From Prostheceraeus crozeri (Eukaryota; Platyhelminthes; Polycladida; Euryleptidae), in assembly GCA_907163375.1 (NCBI GenBank), contig CAJQUW010009297.1, positions 1 to 64,000 of the forward strand: DNA of 64,000 nt. The letters run 5' to 3'. Every line of letters begins with the position of its first letter. Position 1 is the first letter of the stretch. Both the position numbers and the translations under genes were made by a program. The notes beneath the pieces were generated by a model that searched no databases, was not told the DNA's origin, and saw only the letters and a program-made list of their open reading frames with translations. Shown here piece by piece: positions 46,071 through 56,188 of this stretch.

Positions 46071-46411
46071 ACATGTTAAACAAGTGAGACATGATGAATT
46101 CCGTGAGATTCCCATGCAAATTACTGTCTGTTTGTGGCAATGTTGATTGAGTTGTCGCTTTCTTAAAGCTGTAGAAGTGCGACTAAAGTATACAATTTGC
46201 TGCCATTTATACAATTTCTTCCCAAGTTGCTAGATTGAAACATTCATATTACATTGATATGACTTGCTAAACAAGTGATACATGATTAATTCCCAGGCTC
46301 ATTATTGTGTATTTATGGGAATGGGGATTGAGGTGTTGCTTTCTTGAATATATAGAAGATCGATGCTTTCAAGTATATAATTTACTGCCTTTTTTCTAAG
46401 TTGCTAGATTT
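46071..46411 (+). repeat. Diverged tandem duplication of about 180 bp
   Basis: Two neighbouring copies share TTAAACAAGTGA/GCTAAACAAGTGA, GGCAATG-TGATTGAG, GCTTTCTTGAA and AAGTTGCTAGATT in the same order, offset by 174-191 bp. Divergence is considerable, so the duplication is old. Confidence 0.75.
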
Positions 46412-47555
46412 AAGTGAGTACCTTAAACGGAGGACATGCTACTATATATAGGTCGGATCAGACTGACAAATAACATGTCCGCGGATGCTATTCAGTGAGG
46501 GTGATAGATGGTGTATTTCAGAAACAGAAATGCAAAAAAACAAACTTTTTAAGCACAGATGAATCCACCGAAGTTGCGCAGGTCCTCTATTGATGGATTT
46601 TGAAACAATTGTTGGTAATTTACTGGAGAAAATGACGGTAGAACAATTCTACCAGGAAAAATATTGACTGCTAGTTCGTTCAATCAGGTGATTGATTTTT
46701 AAATTTGTGCTTTATATAAAGGTATGAGATCATGCTTTCAAATGCAGATCGTTTTTAGCTGATGCTTTGTGACACTGTTGTCCACCATCAGGGAACACTG
46801 GCTTAAAAAAACCTGTAGTTTCTATTTTTCTTAAAGGACTTCGCATAGTCATACAAGACCTGCATACGGTCATCACTTTAGATAAGCCTCTGCACGGCGA
46901 TTACGTATGCGCTTGATTATACAGTATATACACTTTCAATTGACCGCATGTTCCAGGTAGTCTTCCTTTACCTGGATTAATTCATCAAATCTTTCGAGGC
47001 TATCAAGTAAAACTTTGAAACACAATTAGGCTTTTACATTTTACATCATCAAGAACGCCTTCTATGCGAATATTTGAATTCATTTGGAAGAATGCCGTTA
47101 GAGATCAAGATATGTTGTTCCATGAATTCATGAAAATCATCCAACTTTACGTATGTTCTGTGATTATAAAACGTCAAATTTTGACGTTTAATTTTCACCG
47201 AATCTTCCTTTTCGTTAGAGATCGTTAAGTCATGGTGGTATGGTAATTTTGTTATCAACCAACACGTAAAAGATTGCTTTTAATTTTCATGACCTAAACA
47301 TTTTGTTATATTAACGATTTACAAACACAGAAGTTTTTATATTACTGTTACATATCTTTTGATTGACGAGTTGATATACACATTCCATATTATCATATAA
47401 AGGCGCTTTTGATTTAGTGATGAAAAAGTCCATCATATGTTCGTAGCAGATGTTATAAATAAGTCCAACCAAGTGTTCAAAGTTTGATTTGATAGCATGG
47501 AAAGTTTTAATGAATTAATCCACGTAGAGGTAGACATAGGGTTTGTCGGACACGT
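46412..47555. other. Gene-free AT-rich stretch
   Basis: No coding, tandem or inverted structure recognised. Confidence 0.3.
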
Positions 47556-47557
47556 GT

Positions 47558-47787
47558 TGAAAGATCATTTTTCTACACTGCACCCGTATTGTGGAATTCC
47601 TTACCAAGAAATATGAGGAACTCTGTCCCTATGCTCCTTTAAAATATCTTTGAAGGCATATTTTACTTCATGCAATCGCTGACGTATTTATGTTTTGCTC
47701 ACATGTAATGTTGTCTGACTTAATTTCGCCATAAGCTCATCCAGTAATTGCGCTATATGAATACAAAGTTATTACTATTATTATCTG
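47558..47787 (+). pseudogene. LINE ORF2 C-terminal tail with microsatellite end
   Basis: Translation around 47567-47670 gives RSFFYTAPVLWNSLPRNMRN, the common C-terminal block of CR1/RTE-like LINEs, followed by a 3' region ending in TTATTACTATTATTATC, a short microsatellite as such LINEs often carry at the 3' terminus. Everything upstream is missing: a severely 5'-truncated copy. Confidence 0.75.
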
Positions 47788-48698
47788 GAAGGAGAGTTCT
47801 GAAGGTGTCATTAGAAGTCAGAAAGAAGAGCATCCAAACTGAAAGTATCACCGTCCATGTCCTCATTATGGGAGAAGTGATGTTAAAAGCTTCATAAAAA
47901 ATATATGAGACTTCATGAACATTGATAACTCACTTTCAATGCAGGGTTAGATAGAGATTGAATAGAAATTACAGGGAAAAAATAAAATTTGTTTTATTAT
48001 ATTAGAAAAAAATCAATAATATTCCTGGAAAAATGTTAGGAGGTCTGTAAAATATTCAAGTATGTTAGTGCAATAATAGTATGACATTATGGAAAAGTTG
48101 ATTTTTACGTAGGTAACTCCTAATAAAGTCATGCTCTTGATAGATTGTAATAGATGACCAACACTTTGAAAAGCGCTAAATTCGCGATTTTCATATGCGA
48201 AATAGGATGCAATTTTGTGCGAAAAACTGTTAGTCTAGCATGCAACCAAGTTAAGTTTCATTGCCCGAGCTAATGGAATTAGCAGCGTTTACGCAGTTGT
48301 TCGCTGTGCTGATCATGGAGGCCATCTGTCATTGAATTTGCGGACGTGTGAGCATTATCCTGTCTCCTCATCCATGCGCAAACTGCTTTTTATATACATG
48401 TAGCATCTCGCTGCGATCATTCTTTCTGGATGACTCCTTAACTCAGTATGCTGAATGTATGTGACGTCAGAATTGGCAACCCATAAACGTATTTGTTAGA
48501 TACCTAACTTTTCCGATTTTTTGTTTTCTCATGACAATATTGATTCTGTGGGTGGTAATTAGGGGTTCTCTTCACATTCGTTTGATCTTCATCTTAAGGT
48601 GTTTTGCCGGGATGCTGTCTAATTGCTGATAATCATCTCACTGATAATAAAGGAAATTGTTTTCAAATCCACTGATTGTGAATTTTCTTTCTTTTCAG
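47788..48698 (+). other. Upstream or intronic region of the host gene
   Basis: No coding seen. It ends in a good splice acceptor (TTTTCTTTCTTTTCAG at 48683-48698), so at least part is intron and a non-coding first exon should lie further upstream. Confidence 0.45.
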
Positions 48699-48743
48699 AT
48701 TGTCATTGTCACAAAATTCGAAATAAAATGGCTGCTGCATCTG
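48699..48743 (+). CDS. Host gene exon with start codon (ubiquitin-like/coiled-coil protein)
   Basis: A 45-base exon between a polypyrimidine-AG acceptor and a strong donor (TCTG|GTAAGTT at 48744). It contains ATG at 48728 in good context (AAAATGG, A at -3 and G at +4), coding M-A-A-A-S plus one base, so it ends in phase 1. The next supported exon (55297) opens with exactly the two bases needed. Joined across the intron the N-terminus reads MAAASETWKVMISAEDEAL, which runs smoothly into the first ubiquitin-like fold. The preceding 29 bases are 5' UTR. Because an acceptor precedes it, transcription begins further upstream. The intron of 6.55 kb that follows is full of transposons. Confidence 0.72.
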
Positions 48744-48967
48744 GTAAGTTCTGTCTGTTTGTATTACGGCATCGGTGATTTAAAATCGGACTTATGTGCT
48801 CAATTGACCACTCCAATGAGTGCAGACTTTTCTACTCTTGATTTGAGGTATAAATAGGTGTACTTGTATATCTTAGTTATAGCTGAACTTCAGACTCGTT
48901 GGTTAATACTACTCGCACGTATATTGATACCTCACAACTATCAAGGTATCCTCCACATAATGCCTTA

Positions 48968-50459
48968 CAGGGTTGGTCAAAACCCACCCGGTCAGAAAAA
49001 AACCCTATTTCACCCGCCCGGCGGGCGAAATCGGGCGGGTGAAATCGGGTGCAATCGGGCGAAATCGGGTGAAATGGATTTTTCCATATTATGTCATTTT
49101 TTCGATGCTTCTAATTAAAATACAGTAATGCCAATTCATTTTTCTGATTTATTGACTCTGCCTCTTCTCAAAAATCATCGTATGGAATGTATACAATTCC
49201 GTAATCTACATGTTTCTTACTACAACACCAAATATTGAAAAGGAAAACCGAATAATATGTCAATGTCCGATGTTTTCATTGCGCAAGAAATTTAACGCCT
49301 ATGCTGATATGATGCCCATTGTCCATCCCTGACTCGCCGGACATCAGCCAGCCTGGATTTGTCAACAGCGGACTGTAGTGATGCATTCGTGAGATGATGG
49401 GGAATTCGGGAGAGCACACGCATATTGGTTGACGCTGCTGGTCGCATGTCTTTGGGTGGCTGGTGCAGTCGAAAGTGCGTAAGATAAGATCGATATTGGC
49501 AAACAATGATTTAAAGCCACTGCCCACAAGTCTGGTCATTAATGTTATTATAGCATACAAAAGACACTCGGAAATGATGGGGAGTTCGGGGTGGCGCGTG
49601 CGTGGTACGCGCGCGTCATTACTGATACCGCAGCAGGCTGCAAGTCTGCGACGGACACTTCGGACCATAAGAAAGAGCGTGCGTCCTCGATTTCACATAT
49701 TAGGACGAGGTCTTTCGACCACACCAAACGACCATCCTCAGGTTATCAAAAAATAAATAAATAAAATGAATCGAAATTATGATATGAAAGTTCGACGAAA
49801 CGATCTGCGTATTATTTAGCTTTAGTATCAGTAATACTGATAACAGTTGGGCCTATATTTTTGTCTAGGCCTATATTTTCTTACTTTTGGAATACCGGTA
49901 TAACAAACAGATATTTGGTGATCGATGTTCAGATGACTCATTAGATCTTCCCGTTTTGACCATATTTTTTATATAAAGTTCAATTTATAGCCTCTACTGT
50001 ACACATGTGTTTTCTCTCTGATAATACAATAATAGAAAAAACTTATAAATTTTAGATGACAGCCAATCTTGTGTAAAGTATACTATTCGTAAATGTAGGT
50101 GAGAGAATAACTTCATATGATTCCTTATTTAGATAGCCTGTAATTATCTGAATATTTGGTACGGCTAAAATACAGTAACCTATACTAAGTACCCACCAAT
50201 ATTTTCTCATGATATTGTATTTTAATCATGGTTTACATTACACTGATGTGTGCAATGTAGTTTGATTTTTCAATAAAATGATAATTTTAAAATAAGAGAT
50301 TACCTCTTAATTTCAAGAAAATCGAAATAACTAGATTAAACCCGAAAAACCCGAAAAAACCCGATTAAACCCGAAAAACCCGTTATAAAAAACCCGAAAA
50401 AACCCGCCCGGATATAACCCGATAAAACCCCGGGTGGGTTTTTTTGCCCACCAACCCTG
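48968..50459. mobile_element. hAT-like element with GC-rich ends, in host intron 1
   Basis: The left end CAGGGTTGGTCAAAACCCAC and the complement of the right end CAGGGTTGGTGGGCAAAAAA form the inverted termini. Both subterminal regions consist of repeated AACCCG or CGGGT words (left: CGGGCGAAATCGGG; right: AACCCGAAAAACCCG). CTTA lies directly outside both ends (48964-48967 and 50460-50463); a full 8-bp match is not present, which leaves the superfamily less certain. The length is 1,492 bp. The interior has an open frame 49463-49756 without known motif; from about 49690 it ends in an A-rich tail and may be a separate insertion. Confidence 0.75.
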
Positions 50460-50463
50460 CTTA

Positions 50464-50815
50464 ACCAATATGTTAAACTGTCATATCAAGGAGTCCATGA
50501 TGTAGATTACAGATCATAAACATGACATAGATTCTCACGATTATTTTATCCAACTTGCCGAAACAATTCGTAAAAATAGTTAACCGAAAAGGTCACGACC
50601 CATCAGTAAAGTAGTGATCTGATTTCAACTTAACTAAATCGCTAATAAGGGCAGATCTCATATCTGATGATTTCCTTGTATTCGCTATCATTTGCAGATC
50701 AAAAGAGTAGCGGGAGATATTTCTGGTAATTTAAATAGGCAAGTAGTAAGCAAGTTTCTTCAAGTAATATTTTTCAGGAGTCTTCCTTAATATTTTGATC
50801 AAAAATCTAGATCTA
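50464..50815. other. Intronic sequence without recognised features
   Basis: No features seen between the hAT-like element and the LINE. Confidence 0.3.
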
Positions 50816-50819
50816 AATG

Positions 50820-52560
50820 AATAGTATTTTTCAGGGTAGTTGCTAAGCTACTGTTGGTATGAATGATCCAACTCATTATGAGGGTGCAGTGAGCTCTGTG
50901 ATCGGGGTATTTGCCTGGTTGAGAGATAGAAATTGACGCAACAATCTTTGTGTTTTCGAATTTAGGAAGGTCGTTTATCAGAAGTATGAAAAGCAGATGG
51001 CCTAAAATCGAGCCTTGAGGGACACCGCTACTAACATTTTTCCATGTTGTACTGATGTTAATGATTTAGACTCGTTGGAACCGGTCAGAAAGGAAACTTT
51101 GGATCATAGACACATAAGGAACATGAGGATCGGCATTGAATTCGTTTGTGATGGTACTAAGAAGTGAGAGGTGGCTAACAGAATTAAAAGCTTTCTTTAG
51201 ATCAATGACCAAGATCCTACACAAATTGTTCGAGGAAATGCTAATGTGTTGGAGCATCGTTAAGCGGATAGCTAATAAGCCATTCGTACAACCAGGGAAG
51301 CTATGAGGCAAGTACGCAAACTGTCTCGAATCAAACGATTTATTAAGAGATGGAAGGAAGACGATATCCCTAACAAGCTTCTCCAAAACCTTGCTTAAAA
51401 AGGGAAGGATTGAAATTAGTCAATGTTCACCATTTCACTTCGGAAGAGGTAGAATGTTGGCAGCTTTCTAACAGGTTAGGAATGTTGCAGATCGGAGGCA
51501 CATGTTAAAAATAGACGACAGCGGAGCGGCCAAGATGTCAACAGATTTTGAAGAAGAATCGTGGTACGCCATCCGGACCTATTGAGTTTGATTTGCAACT
51601 GTTGATTAAATCGGTAAATCGCTTTCAGTAACGTTCGGAACAGATGGACTAGTTGCTGGTGATGGACGTGAATCACGGAAATCGGAAACATCATCTCGAG
51701 AGAAGAAAGAATGGAAAACGGAAAACGTCATTGAGATCATTGGCTATGAGTTCATCAATCTGGATACTTTTGGAATTGTCCTTAACTTGCGAGTTGATCA
51801 CTTTCCATTTATTTGAGCATGTTGAATTAAGAGAATGACAATACTTCTTCTTTTGAGACGCAATAGCACACATGTATTTTTCTGTGAAAGACAAATATTT
51901 CCCATAGTTGCCAGAACTAAGTGCCCTATCCCGTGCATCGGACAAGGCTTTGAGTGATGGGGTAATCCTCGGAGGTTCGTTGCTTCTCATGCGAACAGCC
52001 TTTCTGGGAAGAAAGTGGTGTAAAGGAACAGAGCAAGTTTTTGAAACTCATCAACAACTTTGTTGATATCACGAAGGTGAAGACAACATTCATCCCAATC
52101 AACGGACAAAAGAGTTTGGCGACACGAAGCAAACGAGGCAGGGGTGAAGGAGCGAACCTTAACTTTGCGAACAGTGATCGGCTTAGTAATACTAGGTCTA
52201 ATCAAGACACCACGGTGATCTGAACGATCGAGTGGGGTCAAAAGAGTAGGCGAATCAAAATGAAACGATTGATCGGAGATAATGACATCTAAGATATTAT
52301 TGCCTCTCGTCGGAGCACGTGCATGTTGATTTGTTTTAATTTCAATTTTTTTCATTAAATTCCTAACAATCATATATTTTGCAACGTAAGTCATTGACAT
52401 CTCCGGACAATAAAAAACGAGAATATGGAAGCTCATCGCAGAGGTTCTGAATGGAGTCAAGCACCTTGTCATGAGCTTCAGTGCATCCGCAGTAAGGGTG
52501 AATCACTCTAATAAACATGTCAAAAGTATGGACATGTCAAATCAGAAAATTGGTTTTCAA
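50820..52560 (-). pseudogene. LINE, 5'-truncated, endonuclease and RT, antisense in intron 1
   Basis: Minus-strand ORF2. RVIHPYCG and LLSGDVNDLR mark the middle and GDFN block of the endonuclease; APTRGNNILDVIISD and LDRSDHRGVL are its later blocks with the catalytic S-D-H. Then come ITPSLKALSDARD, RQFAYLPHSFPGCTNGLLA, RILVIDLKKAFNSVSH, the RT Asp block, and QGSILGHLLFILLINDLPKF. The first part of the endonuclease is missing, so the copy is 5'-truncated near 52560. Frame changes and stops break it. It does not continue past the QGS block in recognisable form; the 3' end lies near 50820. Confidence 0.85.
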
Positions 52561-52597
52561 CTGATCAATAGAACTATTACTTTTTTGAGTTTTTTTG

Positions 52598-53093
52598 AGG
52601 TTTGAGTGGTGATAAGCGATCACTGGGAAGTACATGGAAAAGGAGTACAGATAGTGGAGATAGTGAGGAGTAAAGCTTAATGAATCGGCAGGTTTGAGTG
52701 GTGATAACCGATCAGTGGGAAGTACATGGAAAAGGAGTACAGATAGTCGAGATAGTGAGGAGTAAAGCTTAATGAATCGGCAGGTTTGAGTTGTGATAAG
52801 CGATCACTGGGAAGTACATGGAAAAGGAGTACAGATAGTCGAGATAGTGAGGAGTAAAGATAAATGAATCGGCAGGTTTGAGTGGTGATAACCGATCACT
52901 GGGAAGTACATGGAAAAGGAGTACAGATAGTCGAGATAGTGAGGAGTAAAGATAAATGAATCTGCAGGTTTGAGTGTTGATAACCGATCACTGGGAAGTA
53001 CATGGAAAAGGAGTACAGATAGTTGAGATAGTGAGGAGTAAAGCTTAATGAATCGGTAGGAGGTTTGAGTTGTGATAACCGATCAGTGGAGGA
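52598..53093. repeat. 92-bp minisatellite, about 5.4 copies
   Basis: Units start at GGTTTGAGTGGTGATAA (52599, 52691, 52783, 52875, 52967) with a period of exactly 92; the last, partial unit starts 95 later (53062) because of an extra AGG. Each unit contains GGGAAGTACATGGAAAAGGA and GAGATAGTGAGGAGTAAAG. Copies differ by a few bases. The array begins about 40 bp beyond the truncated 5' end of the antisense LINE. Confidence 0.95.
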
Positions 53094-55139
53094 GCTGAAT
53101 GATGCTGTTAACCCATTAGTAGATTATACAAGTATACGTCACCATGAAAGCAAGTTTCGCTTGAACGATTTTGATTAATACTAGTGACTTAATTATGTCT
53201 ATATTTGTGTATTATAATTGAAAATGAACTAAAACTGAAATGCAGTAAAATGATTGGGTTATATGATGTGTTACTGATGTGCGAATTCCATGTCTAAACT
53301 TACTCTAGATTAGATTATTAATTACATATTTTCCATGCAATCACATTTTTGATGCTTGCATACAGCAGACCATATGTGCACTTCAAAGTACGAAATAAAA
53401 AGAACATTAAGCCCATACTACTCCCTTTTAAAATTGGTGGCCCGCGCGCCTTTTCGCTGGCGACTCCTTGTGTCCAGCTATCCCAACTTGGTTGCCGACC
53501 ACTGGTCTAGGATTTACATTTATCCTGTTGGTATTCCTGGTCTTATTTTTGATGAATTACTCATGATCAAATTCCGTGTGATTTTCCCTAATTTCCAACT
53601 TGAGCAAGAATATCTGATGCCCACAGCACGACGAGCGTGGCATATAAGGGAAGCTACAGGGGCGAAACATAGCGAATGCGGTTTTCTGATTTGCTTCCGG
53701 TGCAACTTGCATTCACAGTATGACAATGCGTCAACGTCAGATTTGAACTGCAGTTGATCGTTTGAGTCGAAGTCGTGTCTTGAAACAGGACGATGCAGTA
53801 GTTTATGTAGGGCTACTAGAGAGAGAGAGACGGTGATGACGTTGTTTTACAATGACCGCTGACATGTAGTAATGATAGTGACATTGCCACTATGGATGTG
53901 CAAAACGCAAGCAGAATTTTTCCGTAGTTGACATTGGTCGGTTCTTCGGTAAATAGTAAGTAATGTTGAAGTACGCCTCTTAAAATATACTTGAAATGTT
54001 ATAGCTAGAATTATTACAAGTGACCAATCAGAATGTTAGTGAAATGCTTCTTGAGTTCATTTTGTAGTTTATTTGCTTAAATACAGATTTGGTCGAGGAA
54101 TTCTTGCATCCCTTCTCATCTTCTATTCCCTCGGATGGCACACGTTAGCAGCAGGTGTCTTGGAATATCTTTCAGTGCTCCAATGGGAGTTCCCCAAATC
54201 AATTTCCTTCGTAGCCTTATCCTTTTTTGTTGGCAAAGAGACAGGCGTTGGATGATCTCAAACGAAATCGTCATGAACAATGTCGCTCTAGCGGCAGACA
54301 TTGCACTTCTTCGTCGATGCGGAGTCTGCAAGAGGCAGACATGTAGACCATGGACTGTGGATACCTTCAGACATCAATTCTTCTGATAATTTTTATCTCT
54401 AATATTATCCAAGTCTAATGAACTCGAATAACAGGAAGGCAACATTGCGAAATTGTATCTGTAATTGTAAGTCATTTGCTTATGCAGCCATATATAAGAG
54501 ATCAGACACATGCAAATACATCATACTTTTTTCAGAAACATTCAAACTTTCATTCAGATGACAAAGCTTTGCGATCCTGAACAAGTCAGCAATAACTTTG
54601 ATAAATTTGTAATGGAAATTGCAACTGTTTCGTGAAAGACTGCAGTGCTCATGGGTGTCATTTGTCACCATCCTCAAAATACAACAAAAAATAAAAATAG
54701 GTGAATTATCTTTCATTGGAATGTTGAATAGAATAACCAAGAGTAGAATAACTCAGATGAAACAATGATTGATGCAAAATCTATCAGAGCGGGCATTGCA
54801 GAGTTGACCTCTTGAGCCCCGATGATGTGCGGTGCACGTCATGCGGGCACTTGCGAACGTGTTCGACTAGCAGCAGACAACAGTGGACATCATCGCTGTA
54901 TTATGCTCCCATTGTTCACTCAGCATCAGGGGAGTTGCAGTGCACGTCGTGGGTGGTTGGAGCAGTACAGCAGATTTGGTTTCGGGGATCAAAATGTTAA
55001 TGAACTATCAATTATTGAACAGTGTCTGAGAAGGTTGATTGCCTCGAAAATATGATGACATTTTGACTCAAATGAATTGCTTTGACAACTGATGTGTGGT
55101 GGTGAGGGTTTGATCCTGCCAATTGACAGAGTCGCGTAA
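53094..55139. other. Intron 1 sequence without supported exons
   Basis: Open frames at 53356-53757, 54135-54386 and 54822-55055 were examined as possible exons. None has both splice sites in a usable phase with a recognisable domain. The segment around 54820-55020 is GC-richer and may be an old coding remnant. Confidence 0.35.
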
Positions 55140-55213
55140 GTGGCTCGTAGCTCAGTTGGTTAGAGCACAGGTGTAGTTAACCTTGGTCGTAAGTTCGAAT
55201 CCTACCAGCCGCA
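55140..55213 (+). tRNA. tRNA-like sequence, probably pseudogene (Thr AGT by alignment)
   Basis: It has a canonical A box (TAGCTCAGTTGGTTAGAGCA) and a near-canonical B box (AGTTCGAATCC). The D arm pairs perfectly (GCTC/GAGC). The anticodon stem CAGGT/ACCTT has one mismatch, with loop GTAGTTA giving AGT. The T stem GTAAG/CCTAC has one mismatch, and the acceptor pairs 6 of 7 with one G-T. There is one extra base between acceptor and D stem and an unusual U after the anticodon. The irregularities favour a pseudogene or the head of a tRNA-derived SINE. It lies 84 bp upstream of a host exon, in the same orientation. Confidence 0.6.
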
Positions 55214-55296
55214 CATCTTTTGCATGGCAATCTGATCTATCGTGTATGTAATCTCATTGTTGTTATTTCCTTCATGAAATGCTTATTTACTTTCAG

Positions 55297-56186
55297 AAAC
55301 CTGGAAAGTCATGATTTCTGCCGAAGATGAAGCTCTGGATAGAATCTTCCGATTCCCATCGCACACTCCTCTTTCTCAAGTTCTGGAGAGTTGGAAGCAT
55401 CATTTCGGAATTTCTGATAATTACATATTGACATCTGATGATAAGGAGGAAGAGTACGATCTGGACTTGACTCTCCAGGACGTCGGTGAGACGAAGAAGG
55501 GCTCTAAGACGGTGGTGTTGGCTATCGAGCTCTCAGATCCTCCCAAAACAACAATAAACATCAATGTCATACTCGACGGACAGTGCAAGAATTACGATGT
55601 GGAAAAGTGGCACAGATTAAGGAACATTATTCCAAACGCTGCAGGAATAACATTCCAATATGAGGGGAAAGTTGTTACAATGAACAAGACATTCCGTCAG
55701 TTGGGCATTAAGGATAGCGGCGTCATCACTGCTGTGAAATCTATTTCAGTTGAAATTTCTGACGGGACTCGCAAAGTGCTTCCAATCCGTGATGGCTCTG
55801 CCGTTTCTCAGTTGAAGGATTTTCTGAAAACGCTGGAGAAGGAAGAGTACTTCTTCGCTCGTTCAGGAGGAAAGCTTCTTCGTGAAGACAAGCTTCTGAA
55901 CACGAGTGAAGCGGTGAAGGTCACGAGGCCGGAATTCGCGGTGACGATAGGTGGAGACTGCTACAAATTTATCGCAAAAGGAGGGAAAGTAGCCTTTAGC
56001 AATTTCACAGCTGATCTTTCCAACATTTCGGGAATATGCAGGCGTGAGATCTCGAGGTATCTCTATCAGTGCGAGGGTTGCGGAAGGCGCATACGGATAG
56101 CGACGGTGAAGAGCAGCTCCTTAACATCGATTGTTGTCCTCTTCGTTCGGTGGTTTTGAAGGTGGCGGATACTCGTGTATATAGAG
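55297..56186 (+). CDS. Host gene main exon: tandem ubiquitin-like domains
   Basis: The acceptor TTTACTTTCAG precedes 55297. The first two bases complete a codon from exon 48699-48743. The frame is open to a TGA at 56157. From ATG 55311, residues about 1-77, 80-150, 153-220 and 221-270 each look like beta-grasp/ubiquitin-like units; the second is clearest (VILDGQCKNYDVEKW ... GITFQYEGKVV ... FRQLGIKDSGVITAV), and the third has FFARSGGKLLREDKLL. The end is ambiguous. A strong donor (GAG|GTGAGT, 56187) needs a shift of frame between 56048 and 56157, where the other frame reads HTDSDGEEQLLNIDCC and SVVLKVADTRVYR. A weaker donor (GGC|GTGAGA, 56044) needs none. Both end in phase 1 and fit the exon at 60657. 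The product family is not recognised. Confidence 0.75.
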
Positions 56187-56188
56187 GT

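Noticed and set aside
45801-46214. 137-codon open frame on the minus strand
   Set aside because: No motif, and it overlaps a non-coding tandem duplication.
49680-49740. Minus-strand CTGAGGATGGTC ... GGTCGAAAGACC, another possible hammerhead-like motif
   Set aside because: The pairing is a simple GGTC-GAAA-GACC hairpin and does not give helix II in the right position.
53356-53757. 133-codon open frame on the plus strand in intron 1
   Set aside because: Sequence has no recognisable domain and the same stretch is open on the opposite strand; likely chance.
54822-55055. Possible additional host exon before 55140
   Set aside because: No donor or acceptor pair in a compatible phase, and the phase of the 48743/55297 junction already fits without it.
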